From NCBI GenBank assembly GCA_903902855.1, contig CAIUWK010000102.1:50566-114565 (forward strand): 64,000 nt of DNA, written 5' to 3'. Below, one piece after another: positions 27,077 to 35,627 of the stretch. A program made the translations under genes and the position numbers. Below the pieces are notes generated by a model. The model saw nothing but the letters and a program-made list of their open reading frames with translations, made no database searches and was not told the DNA's origin. This DNA is from an uncultured Geobacter sp. (GTDB lineage Bacteria; Desulfobacterota; Desulfuromonadia; Geobacterales; CAIOGM01). Within the stretch, counting starts at the first letter, position 1, and every line of letters begins with the position of its first letter.

Positions 27077-27982
27077 ATGAAAAAACCGTCACACCTGAGG
27101 GGGCTACTGCTCCTCGTCCCCGGCCTGCTGCTTGCCGCAGCCACGGCCTTCGCCGCGACCCCCGCGACCCCCGCACCTGCCGCGGCAAAACTCTCTCTCG
27201 GCAACAGCGATTGCGTCAAGTGCCATGCGGCCCAACCGGCAGACATTGCCGCTGCGGGTGGGAAGCACAAGAGCGAAATCGGCTGTACCGACTGCCACAC
27301 CGGGCATCGGCCGTCATCGGCCAAGAACATCCCCGACTGCAACAACTGCCACTCGGGCAAACCCCATTACACGACCCCGAACTGCCTGAACTGTCACAAA
27401 AACCCCCACACCCCGCTGGCCATAACCTTTACCGGCAGCCTTACCGACCCCTGCCTTAGCTGCCACACCACACAGATCACCCAACTGAAAGAAAACAAGA
27501 GCAAGCATACCCTTCTGGCCTGCACCATCTGCCATCGTGCCCACCGGCAGATCCCCCAGTGTGTTCAGTGCCACAAGCCCCACTCGGCCGAGATGACCGC
27601 TGCCGACTGCAAACAGTGCCACAAACCCCACATGCCCAAGGCAGTCACCTACGCCGCCACCATCGCCAACAAGGCGTGCGCCTCCTGCCATCAGAAGGCG
27701 TTCACCCTCCTCTCCGCCAGCAAGGCCAAGCACGGCAAACTTGCCTGCGCCTTCTGTCACAAAGAGAAGCATAAGACCGTCCCCAAATGTCAGGATTGCC
27801 ACGGCACACCCCACCCGGCCGGTATGATGGCCAAATTCGGCAAGTGCGGCGACTGCCACGGCATAGCCCACGACATCAACAACTTCCAGGAAGCAGAGAA
27901 GAACGTGGCGCCGAAAGCAGTAGAGGCACCCAAGAAGGAAGCGCCGACGAAGGAAGCACCAAAGAAGGGCAAAAAACGGTAA
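27077..27982 (+). CDS. Periplasmic dodecaheme cytochrome c
   Basis: A 301-residue protein with a Sec signal peptide (cleaved near AFA-ATP) and exactly twelve CxxCH heme motifs: CVKCH, CTDCH, CNNCH, CLNCH, CLSCH, CTICH, CVQCH, CKQCH, CASCH, CAFCH, CQDCH, CGDCH. It is probably a periplasmic electron carrier of the kind used in extracellular metal or electrode respiration. The density is about one heme per 23 residues. The last ~30 residues are a Lys/Pro/Glu tail without hemes. The ATG after AAGGAGG is well supported. It stands alone between its own promoter and terminator. Confidence 0.95.
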   Translation: MKKPSHLRGLLLLVPGLLLAAATAFAATPATPAPAAAKLSLGNSDCVKCHAAQPADIAAAGGKHKSEIGCTDCHTGHRPSSAKNIPDCNNCHSGKPHYTTPNCLNCHKNPHTPLAITFTGSLTDPCLSCHTTQITQLKENKSKHTLLACTICHRAHRQIPQCVQCHKPHSAEMTAADCKQCHKPHMPKAVTYAATIANKACASCHQKAFTLLSASKAKHGKLACAFCHKEKHKTVPKCQDCHGTPHPAGMMAKFGKCGDCHGIAHDINNFQEAEKNVAPKAVEAPKKEAPTKEAPKKGKKR

Positions 27983-28006
27983 CGTAACCTGCACTGACAA
28001 CTAAAC

Positions 28007-28046
28007 AAGAGGGGGGCCTGTCCAAAGACAGGCCCCCCTTCTTTGT
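28007..28046 (+). terminator. Strong rho-independent terminator after the cytochrome gene
   Basis: A GC-rich stem (GGGGGGCCTGTC with its complement), a CAAA loop and a T-rich tail. It may also serve the convergent gene. Confidence 0.9.
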
Positions 28047-28083
28047 TCATGTATAGCCTCTCTGCAGATGGTCGGCTTCGAAT

Positions 28084-30207
28084 CTATCGAAACTTTATCA
28101 GGCCGGTTTGCCAGGCGTAGAGGGCCAGAAAGGCCAGAAGCAAGAGTAACAAGCAGCCTTTCCAGTGACTCTTCTGTTCGGCAAAGGGATCGGCCAGGGA
28201 CTGCGTCGCCCCTTCAGGGAGTCGGGCCAGATCGGTGAGCGACCGACCAAAGGGGATGTTCAGTTTGGCCCGGGCGTTTACCGCCCACCCGTTGGCATCC
28301 AGGAGCGGCCCCAGATTGCGCTGGCGAAGCTTGAACCAGGCGATACTCATGGCCGGCCCGGAGATGATGAACACCATGGTGGCCAGGGCCAGAGGCATCT
28401 GCCACCAGGCAAGCTTGAAAAACCCGGTAACCAGGGAAGCGACGGCGGTGCCGATGGCGCCGATGGCCAGACCGATGGCGGCAAATATTCCCGCAAAACG
28501 GGCGGCATCGTAGGCAGGTGGCGGGACCGACTTCGAGGCGCCGCCTTGTATCACGGAGAGCGCGGCCCTCTCTTCCGTCGCCCTGGAGCGGGCCGCGGCC
28601 CCTTTCTGGATCATCTCCCCCACGGAGCGGGCAACCCGCTTGTAGGGTCCCCAGAACGCCTGGCGGATGCTGATGGGATGATCCACGATCCGGACCACCG
28701 TGGCGTTCCAGTCTCTCCCCTGCCGGTCGTAAAAAAGACCGTTACGCCCCACCATGATCTGGTCCGAATCCCCCGCCGTCATGGCGGCGGCGATGGTCAT
28801 CTTCTCGCGTCCCCCGCTTCTGACGCAGTCACAGTAGACGAGAAAGAGCCGGCTTAGGGTGGCCAGGGCAGCATGTTTGGCGCTATCCGTCACGGAGACG
28901 CAGAGCTCGCAACTCCGGCTGTCCAGATAGAGGGTACCGACCTGAAAAATAGCCTTGCCTCGACGGGAATAGAAATCCCGGAACGAGACGTAGTTGTTGA
29001 CCAGAGAAGAGATATCACGGCAGTAGCGGGCCAGTCGCTCCACCTCCACGATGGCTTCCACCTCGTCCCGCAACGCCAGATCCTCAGCCACCAGCGCCCG
29101 GAGCGCACGCTCTACGCCGGCATCTTCCCAGAGCCGAAGCCGGCGGCTTCCCATACGCGCCACCGGGCTCTCCACCCTGCGGTGCCACCACTCCTCCAGA
29201 GGAGCAAGGTCGGCCTTGACCGCCTCCCAGCGGGTGGCACAGAGGAGCCGTTGCTCGCCGGAGAGCGGGACGATCTCCCGGAAAAACCGGTGAATCCGTT
29301 CTCCCCAGGCCGGGTTTATCCCATGATCCGGATCAAGGGTGCCGGTTGCGGTGACCGCCGCCAGGGGGAGAGCGCCAATGGCCTCTCCCTGCTGCATGAG
29401 ATCTTTTCCGACCAAGGCCAGGATCTCCGTTTCCGGTCCGTTGAGGGTGGCAGTGGCCCGCTCGTCGTAGGCGGCCAGACAACAGCGGAGAAAGTAATCA
29501 TCGATCTTCCCCTTGAGGTCGCTCCAGAGACGGGCGATCTCTTCCCGGTCCGGAACCGGCCCCCCCATGGCCGGAAACTGCTCCGCCTCCCCCTGCCAGG
29601 CCAGCCACGCCGCCGTCTCCGCGGCAAACCGCTCTATTTTCGGCAGGGTGATCCCCGGCTCACCGCTCCGGTCCGTCTCCCCCCCGTAGCACTCCATGAT
29701 GGCGGCGATCCACTCCCTCAACGATCCGTCGTCGGTGGAGGCCGCCGTGATGACGCCGTCCCCGTTGAAGGGGGTCTGGGCAAAGATCTTTTCGCTATCG
29801 CAGGTATCCTCAACGGTAACCCGGAGACTCTCTTCCTTCCCCAGGTTGGCCAGGATGGTTCGTGCCGAGGCCAGGAGTCGCCGCCCCTCACCCGTCTGGT
29901 CATTGATGGCGGCAAGGGGGAGCCCCTCGTCTCTCCCCAGCAGGGTATCGGGATTTTTCAGCCTGGCGCCGGCCCAGGCAAGCGCCGCCAGCAGTTCAGG
30001 AGCCCTGATCTGGCCGTCCTGATCCGTGTCCATCAGCTCCAGAGTTCTCCGGTCGAACGCGACCCCCTCCACCGGACAGCTCAGGGCTACCCAGAGTTTC
30101 TGATCCAGGGTAGCCAGAGCCAGCAACTCTTCCCCCGTTTCCAGGAGGAGCTGATCAAAACCTCCCGCCCGGAAAAAGTGCCATGAAGACCGTTGCGGTT
30201 CGGTCAT
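28084..30207 (-). CDS. EF-hand-containing membrane protein of unknown function
   Basis: A 707-residue protein not assigned to a known function. Residues about 58-68 contain a calcium-loop-like DTDQDGQIRAPEL, and a second region reads FNGDGVI (about 145). The middle is soluble and helical. The C-terminal ~150 residues contain three hydrophobic helices, with the last one at the extreme C-terminus. It looks like a membrane-anchored protein with large cytosolic or periplasmic parts and no signal peptide. Its neighbour upstream is an outer-membrane barrel, 48 nt away and co-directional. Confidence 0.75.
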   Translation of the reverse strand: MTEPQRSSWHFFRAGGFDQLLLETGEELLALATLDQKLWVALSCPVEGVAFDRRTLELMDTDQDGQIRAPELLAALAWAGARLKNPDTLLGRDEGLPLAAINDQTGEGRRLLASARTILANLGKEESLRVTVEDTCDSEKIFAQTPFNGDGVITAASTDDGSLREWIAAIMECYGGETDRSGEPGITLPKIERFAAETAAWLAWQGEAEQFPAMGGPVPDREEIARLWSDLKGKIDDYFLRCCLAAYDERATATLNGPETEILALVGKDLMQQGEAIGALPLAAVTATGTLDPDHGINPAWGERIHRFFREIVPLSGEQRLLCATRWEAVKADLAPLEEWWHRRVESPVARMGSRRLRLWEDAGVERALRALVAEDLALRDEVEAIVEVERLARYCRDISSLVNNYVSFRDFYSRRGKAIFQVGTLYLDSRSCELCVSVTDSAKHAALATLSRLFLVYCDCVRSGGREKMTIAAAMTAGDSDQIMVGRNGLFYDRQGRDWNATVVRIVDHPISIRQAFWGPYKRVARSVGEMIQKGAAARSRATEERAALSVIQGGASKSVPPPAYDAARFAGIFAAIGLAIGAIGTAVASLVTGFFKLAWWQMPLALATMVFIISGPAMSIAWFKLRQRNLGPLLDANGWAVNARAKLNIPFGRSLTDLARLPEGATQSLADPFAEQKSHWKGCLLLLLLAFLALYAWQTGLIKFR

Positions 30208-30255
30208 GGTCGTCTCCTCCTTCGACAGTGACGTCTTATTTCCTCTGCCGCGGGA

Positions 30256-31086
30256 TTACCGGAAACAGTACCCCACGGAAAAAACCACCAAATCTCCGCT
30301 GGAATCCGGCTGATAATACCCCTTCACCGTGGGGGAGCGCCCGAATCGGAGCCCTTCATAGGTTACGGCAAAGCGGAAGGATTTGTTCCGAACCCCCAGC
30401 TCTCCACGGGGGGACCACTCTCCTTCAGGCGTGATGGTAAGGGTGCCGTAGTCGGGCACATCCACCTGATTGGAGGTATAGAAGGGATAGACCGCACCCC
30501 CTTCACCAAAGGCGCTCCACCCACCCCCCAGAGGAATTTCGTTCCAGCGCAACCCCAGACGCAGCGTCACATTCTGCCAGAATTCGGTGCTTCCCGAGAC
30601 CTGGAACGGAACACCATTGCTGTCACGGGCACTCCCCCCTTGAAGATCGCGCATCCATGCCCGATACTCCAGACCAACCAGGGGGCCGAATCGGGATGTC
30701 CGGAGAGGAATCGTCCACCCCAGGTCAATACCGCCGCGTCCCCCCACGTACCCCACATCGGTGGTAAAGGGGCGTTTGTCTTTATTCGGGGTAACCGACT
30801 GGGTCTGTCCGTCATAGGAGACAACCCCGCCATACAGTTCCGTCACACCGGAGAGGATTAACGCCTGACCGGATGCGGCACGGAGCAGCTCCACCCTGAT
30901 CCCACCGGCAACACCGAAGAGGGGCCCCTCTTCCCGGAGCAGACGCGCGCCTCCCCCCTGCTCTTCCCACTGAAAAAAAGAGATCGTGGGAGCCACGTAG
31001 AGCTCCCTTATTCCCCCTGATTCAGCGGCCAGAGCCGGGGTTGCGGTGGCAAGCCCGACAAACAGCAGCAGTCGCGCGAACCTCAT
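30256..31086 (-). CDS. Outer-membrane beta-barrel protein, unknown function
   Basis: A 276-residue protein with a signal peptide (ending ALAA) and alternating amphipathic strands ending in an aromatic residue before the C-terminus (SVGYCFR), the pattern of a small outer-membrane barrel. No ligand can be named. The ATG at 31086, after AGAGGTG, gives the cleanest signal peptide; another ATG 15 nt upstream overlaps the RNase stop by one base. It is close to, and probably transcribed with, the RNase gene. Confidence 0.75.
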   Translation of the reverse strand: MRFARLLLFVGLATATPALAAESGGIRELYVAPTISFFQWEEQGGGARLLREEGPLFGVAGGIRVELLRAASGQALILSGVTELYGGVVSYDGQTQSVTPNKDKRPFTTDVGYVGGRGGIDLGWTIPLRTSRFGPLVGLEYRAWMRDLQGGSARDSNGVPFQVSGSTEFWQNVTLRLGLRWNEIPLGGGWSAFGEGGAVYPFYTSNQVDVPDYGTLTITPEGEWSPRGELGVRNKSFRFAVTYEGLRFGRSPTVKGYYQPDSSGDLVVFSVGYCFR

Positions 31087-31100
31087 GGAGCACCTCTTCA

Positions 31101-33743
31101 TCAGACGGGTTCGTCCGTCGCCGGTTCACTCTTTTTCCGGGGTCCCCGTTTCCGCACCGCAGGAGCCGACTGGTCCCCCTCCACTGAAGCGACCGCTTCC
31201 CCGGCCACAACCCCAGGATTCTCCTTCTTTTTCCGGGGAGCACGCGGCCGCGGCACCGCTTGAGTCGGTTGCGTCTCGGTAGCGGCATCCTGGGGGGATC
31301 CCGCCTCCTCTCCCAGGGTCACGGACGACTCCGGAGTAACATCGGACAGTTTCGGTACGGCCGGTTTCCGTGGGGAACGGGAACGTCCGGCAGGAGCCTT
31401 AACGACTTTTTCCGGAGAGGGAACTCCCTCCTCGTCCAGGGTGACCCCTTCGTCAGCGGCATCCGCCACCATCTTCCGAGGACGCGGCGTGCGCGGCTTC
31501 TTCACCAGAACCGGGAGGAGCTCTGCGCTACCGGCTTCTTCTATCGGCGCCGGCGTCTCCGACCTGTCCGGAAGGAGTGACGACTCCTCTGATACCGGCT
31601 CAACGGCAACCAGATCGCCGACCTCTGCTTCTTCCCCTTCCGCCGAGGGCTCCTCTTCGGTGCGGCGCTTTGCCCCGCGCCGTCTCCGGCGACGCTTCTT
31701 CTTCGCCTCTTCCACGACGCCCCCCTCCTCCGTCCCTTCATCAGACGGTGACTCGGACGCGTCACTCCCCCCTTCTTCATCCGGCTCCCCAGCCAGGGAG
31801 TCATCGGGTTCAGATGTCATGGAGGCAACCGTTTCCGGGGAGGTACCGGCGACGCTCTTATTCCGCTTCCGGCGACGCTTCCGTTTTTTGGCCCCACTCC
31901 CGGCCGGGAGTTCAGCAGAGGGTTCCTCCCCGGCTTCACCCTCCAGATCAGCGACGGAAGAGTCGCTCTCAGACTCATCATCTTCCCCCGGCTCCTGCTC
32001 CGACTCCTCGGCAGCGTCCCCCCCTTCCACGGGGGAGCTCTCCCCCTCCTGGGGTTTCTTCTTGCCGCGGCGCCGTTTCCGCTTCTTCCCCGCCTCTCCT
32101 GTTTCCTCCAGAGCAGCAGGCTCCTCCGTCGTCTCAAGAGACTCCTCTGCGGCCTCACTCTCCTCTTCTTCCAGGTACTCCTCTTCCTTGGGGAAGACCG
32201 GTGCGGTCACCAGGGCCGCCTGCACCCCATCGGACTGCCCTTCGGAGGAGGGCTTCTCCCGCTTGAGCAGTTCCAGTTCGATCTGATTCATGAGGAATGA
32301 CGGTTTCCCCTTGAGGGTTACTTCGATGTCGTAATCCGCTTCGATGCGAGCCAGATCCTTCTTCTTCCGGTTGAGAAGATAATAGGCCACCTCCAGCGGC
32401 AGCCCGCCACGGACCTCACCGATGGTCCCCTTGGCAGCGGCGCCATGGACCTTCCGGAGGAAGGAAACAGCCATGGCCTCCACCGACTTGATCCGCCCCC
32501 TCCCCTCGCAGTGAGGGCATTCCAGATAGACCGCCTCGTTGGCGGTCTGCCGTATCCGCTGACGGGACATCTCCAGCAGGCCGAACTGGGAAATTTTCCC
32601 CACGGTTACCCGGGCCTTGTCGCTCTTGAGGGCATGCTTGAGGGTCTTCTCCACGTCGGCGTTATGCTTCCGGTCACGCATATCGATGAAGTCGATGACG
32701 ATGAGCCCCCCCAAATCCCGGAGCCGGAGCTGCCGCGCCGCCTCTTCCGCCGCCTCCATGTTGGTCTTGTAGGCGGTATCCTCCACCCCCCTTTCCCCGG
32801 TACTCTTCCCCGAGTTCACGTCGATGGAGACCAGGGCCTCGGCCGGTTCGATGACCAGGGAGCCACCGGATTTGAGGAGCACCTTCTTCTCGTAGATCTG
32901 ATCGATCTGCTCTTCCAGCTGGTAGCGAGAGAAGATGGGACGTTTTTCCTGGTGAAGCTTTACCCGGGCCGCCATGCGGGGCATGACCTCCTTGAAGAAA
33001 GCCTTGGCCTGCTCGTAGACCTCCACGCTGTCCACAAGGACTTCATCGATCTCCGAGGTGAAATAATCCCGGATGGTCCTGATGATGAGATCCGATTCCT
33101 GATAGATGAGGGCCGGCCCCTTGACCCTGGCCGCCGCCTCCCGGATGGATTCGTTGAGTTTGAGGAGGTAATGGAAATCCTTGGCCAGTTCGGCCTGCTT
33201 CTTCCCCAGGGCTTCGGTCCGGATGATGAAGCCGATCCCCTCGGGGATATTCAGTTCGGCAGCCATCTCCTTGAGCTTCTTCCTTTCCCCCTCGGCCTCC
33301 ACCTTGCGGGAGACCCCGGCGGAGTCGCTCCCCGGCATGAGGACCATGTAGCGTCCGGGGAGGGAGAGGTAGGAGGTAACGGCCGCCCCCTTCATGTCTC
33401 GCTCCCCCTTTTCCACCTGGACCAGCAGTTCCTGCCCCCGACGGAGCACCTCCTGAATCCGGGGACGCCGGTTCCGGCTATCCTGAGGGACGTCGTCCCG
33501 CCACTGCCAAAACTCCGGGTGCAGCTCCCCCATCTGGAGGAAACCGAGCTTTTTCAGCCCGATGTCGATGAAGGCGGCCTGAAGACCAGGCTCCACCCGG
33601 ACCACCACCCCCTTGTAGACGTTCCCCCGGGTCTGTTCCCGTCCGGCGATCTCGATTCCCAGATCCATGAGGCGGCCATCTTCCACGATGGCCACCCGCG
33701 CCTCCTCGGCATGCAGTGCATTGATCAGCATCTTCTTCGGCAT
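31101..33743 (-). CDS. rng: Ribonuclease E/G with extended charged C-terminal region
   Basis: An 880-residue endoribonuclease. The N-terminal catalytic half contains an S1 domain (RGNVYKGVVVRVEPGLQAAF), DNase I-like catalytic aspartates D308 (SIDVNSG) and D351 (VIDFID), and the zinc-link CPHC at 409-412. From about residue 520 the chain is disordered, alternating acidic stretches with Lys/Arg blocks such as KRKRRRGKKK and KKKRRRRRRGAK. In other bacteria such tails bind RNA and degradosome partners. The ATG at 33743 (MPKKMLINA) is preferred to one 96 nt upstream. Confidence 0.93.
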   Translation of the reverse strand: MPKKMLINALHAEEARVAIVEDGRLMDLGIEIAGREQTRGNVYKGVVVRVEPGLQAAFIDIGLKKLGFLQMGELHPEFWQWRDDVPQDSRNRRPRIQEVLRRGQELLVQVEKGERDMKGAAVTSYLSLPGRYMVLMPGSDSAGVSRKVEAEGERKKLKEMAAELNIPEGIGFIIRTEALGKKQAELAKDFHYLLKLNESIREAAARVKGPALIYQESDLIIRTIRDYFTSEIDEVLVDSVEVYEQAKAFFKEVMPRMAARVKLHQEKRPIFSRYQLEEQIDQIYEKKVLLKSGGSLVIEPAEALVSIDVNSGKSTGERGVEDTAYKTNMEAAEEAARQLRLRDLGGLIVIDFIDMRDRKHNADVEKTLKHALKSDKARVTVGKISQFGLLEMSRQRIRQTANEAVYLECPHCEGRGRIKSVEAMAVSFLRKVHGAAAKGTIGEVRGGLPLEVAYYLLNRKKKDLARIEADYDIEVTLKGKPSFLMNQIELELLKREKPSSEGQSDGVQAALVTAPVFPKEEEYLEEEESEAAEESLETTEEPAALEETGEAGKKRKRRRGKKKPQEGESSPVEGGDAAEESEQEPGEDDESESDSSVADLEGEAGEEPSAELPAGSGAKKRKRRRKRNKSVAGTSPETVASMTSEPDDSLAGEPDEEGGSDASESPSDEGTEEGGVVEEAKKKRRRRRRGAKRRTEEEPSAEGEEAEVGDLVAVEPVSEESSLLPDRSETPAPIEEAGSAELLPVLVKKPRTPRPRKMVADAADEGVTLDEEGVPSPEKVVKAPAGRSRSPRKPAVPKLSDVTPESSVTLGEEAGSPQDAATETQPTQAVPRPRAPRKKKENPGVVAGEAVASVEGDQSAPAVRKRGPRKKSEPATDEPV

Positions 33744-34064
33744 AATGTATTCAATCCTTTCGCCCCGGTCTGGGGCAATCTGTGAGAGTGACGTAACGGG
33801 TCCGTCGCGGGAGCAGGATATCCGCTCACCTCCGGGCAACGTTCATCACAGGTGACGGCGCACGAAATTTTCGTACTGCGGTTTTCGTTCTCTATGGTCG
33901 CCTCCGGCGTCACGGAACAGCTCTCCGCCGGAAAGGGTCATCAAAAATTGGCAAAGGATAACAGATTTTTTCCGATGGCACCACGTAAAACACTCTTTCA
34001 GCCCCACCCCACCGGCAACTGAGTGAAATACCCTCTTGATCCCCGGCATGGGGCGTTCATCCCG
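33744..34064. other. Gap upstream of rng
   Basis: About 320 bp without a gene. It must hold the leader of the RNase gene, which in enterobacteria is autoregulated by its own 5' UTR. No confident promoter or hairpin was identified by eye. Confidence 0.4.
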
Positions 34065-34976
34065 CTAAAATTCCGGAAATGCGGCAAGCACCTCACGCAC
34101 GGCAACCACGGAAAGGCTGTTCCCTGCCAGCCCCCATCTCCTGCGCAGCGTCATCCCCGGGGGAAAGCGGAATGCCGGGGAAAAATGGAGCAGCCGAATA
34201 ATCTCCTCCGGCGAGAAGCGGCGAACCCGGGAACCGCACCTCAGGTACGAGCCGGCGTTGGTCAATGACCGGCCATAGCCGGAGGTGAAGCAGGTGGTGA
34301 CGCTCAGAGGGTCGTCGGGCTCCAGGATAGGGAGAGCAGCGCCGAAACGGGAGATGATCTCATCAGGAAGAAAAAGCTCTTCCAGTGCCCCCTCAGTCAA
34401 CATTGGGTCAAGGTACTCCGCAAGAGGAGACAGGGAGCGAGGAGAAGCCGGTTTTTCCGGCGCCAGGGGGGAGAGTGATGCAGTGAGATAGAATCGTGGG
34501 CGGCGGGAAGGTATCCCCAACTGGGTGGGGCAAAGGAGCCGTTCTCGCAGTTGATACCCCCGTCCGGCCAGTAGCTCCACCAGACGGCCATGGGCCTGGG
34601 AGCCCACAAATCCGACGACGTTCTCCAGGGCCAGGTGCCGCGGCAGAGCTGCTCCGGGTATCCGGGAGAGGAGTTCCATGAGGTGCATGATACTCCCGGC
34701 CCGATGGTCATCCAGATCACGCCGGGCACCACGCTCGCAATAGGGCTGACAGGGGGGAGAAAGCCACCAGAGTTCCGCAGCCGGAGCGATCAACTCCCAG
34801 GCGCTGACCCGCTCCAGGTCGACCCGCCGGGTCGGGTGATCCGGGAAGTTGAGGCGATAGCTCTCCAGGGCCGCCGGGTCCTGATCCAGCGCCCCCATCA
34901 CCCGGACATCCAACTCCGCCACTGCCGCGGCAAAGCCGCCGATGCCGCTAAATAATTCCAATGCCCGCAAGGTCAT
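34065..34976 (-). CDS. Dnmt2-type tRNA cytosine-C5 methyltransferase
   Basis: A 303-residue DNMT-fold enzyme. Motif I is LELFSGIGGF, motif IV is SPPCQP with nucleophile C76, motif VI is ENV at 118-120, motif VIII is IPSRRPRFY and motif X is GNSLSV. The diagnostic Dnmt2 CFT motif is present at 229-231 followed by SGYGRS. A Geobacter sulfurreducens homologue is known to methylate C38 of tRNA-Glu; this protein probably does the same. There is no large target-recognition domain and no restriction partner, against a DNA role. The ATG follows GGAGG; an upstream in-frame ATG lies in repeat DNA. Confidence 0.88.
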   Translation of the reverse strand: MTLRALELFSGIGGFAAAVAELDVRVMGALDQDPAALESYRLNFPDHPTRRVDLERVSAWELIAPAAELWWLSPPCQPYCERGARRDLDDHRAGSIMHLMELLSRIPGAALPRHLALENVVGFVGSQAHGRLVELLAGRGYQLRERLLCPTQLGIPSRRPRFYLTASLSPLAPEKPASPRSLSPLAEYLDPMLTEGALEELFLPDEIISRFGAALPILEPDDPLSVTTCFTSGYGRSLTNAGSYLRCGSRVRRFSPEEIIRLLHFSPAFRFPPGMTLRRRWGLAGNSLSVVAVREVLAAFPEF

Positions 34977-35306
34977 GGCCGTGCCTCCGTTCAAAAACAG
35001 CAATTGAACCACCGAGGCACTGAGACACGGAGGAACATAGCAAGAAAATCTGAAGCCTGGCTTTAACCAAAAAAGTTTAACCAACTCCGGAAATCACCTT
35101 AATGTAACTATTTGAAACTCTGTGCGGTTATTCTCCGTGTCTCCGTGTCTCCGTGGTGGGCTGCTTTTTGTTCACGAGACAGTAAACTATCGACTCTCAA
35201 CTATCAACTCTCTTTACACTCCACATCCGGACGCTCCTGTGATAGAAGAGAGAGGCCGCCTTCCGGCGGGAGAACCCCCGGAATAACAGGGAGAGAGGTG
35301 AGAAAC
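34977..35306. other. Repeat-rich divergent intergenic region
   Basis: About 330 bp between two divergent genes. It contains the inverted CCACCGAG/CACGGAG repeat entered separately, plus a run of ACTATCAACTCTC-type direct repeats. No gene is seen. Confidence 0.6.
35001..35175. repeat. CCACCGAGxCAC-xGAGACACGGAG inverted repeat pair
   Basis: The left arm ACCACCGAGGCACTGAGACA is mirrored by CTCCGTGTCTCCGTGTCTCC to the right, about 100 nt away, with TTTTTG at the outer side. It resembles dispersed palindromic repeats known from many environmental Proteobacteria. Confidence 0.75.
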
Positions 35307-35627
35307 ATGGAAGAACCGACAGCTGTCGACCCGGCGGTCATTGCCACGGGATTACGCCGCGTCCGCAAGCGCCGCTGGTTCCTCTGGTCGCTCATCATAA
35401 TCTATGTGCCGGCGGTCTGGACCTCACTCACCCTGACCCATTCGGACCGGGCCACGGGGCTCGTCTTCGGGCTCTGGCTCATACTGCTCATCGTTGCGGT
35501 CTGGTTCGTCACCACCGCCAAGTGCCCCCGCTGCGGCAACCTTTTCCATATGCACGGCATAACCCCCCTCTACCTCCGAAACTGTCTCCATTGCCAGCTC
35601 CATGTCTGCGCGGACAAACAAAAATGA
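35307..35627 (+). CDS. Small membrane protein with zinc-ribbon motif
   Basis: A 106-residue protein with two hydrophobic helices (about 24-40 and 51-68) and a C-terminal pair CPRCG...CLHC that could bind zinc on the cytosolic side. Function is unknown. GAGAGGTG precedes the ATG. The stop overlaps the next start by 4 nt (ATGA). Confidence 0.75.
   Translation: MEEPTAVDPAVIATGLRRVRKRRWFLWSLIIIYVPAVWTSLTLTHSDRATGLVFGLWLILLIVAVWFVTTAKCPRCGNLFHMHGITPLYLRNCLHCQLHVCADKQK

Noticed and set aside
28873..30186. Long open frame antisense to the EF-hand protein
   Set aside because: It mirrors the high-GC codon pattern of the real gene, has no family features and no ribosome-binding site; the same holds for other long antisense frames in the window.
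34065..34976. Restriction-modification methyltransferase
   Set aside because: The CFT motif and lack of a target-recognition domain or nuclease partner fit Dnmt2 instead.
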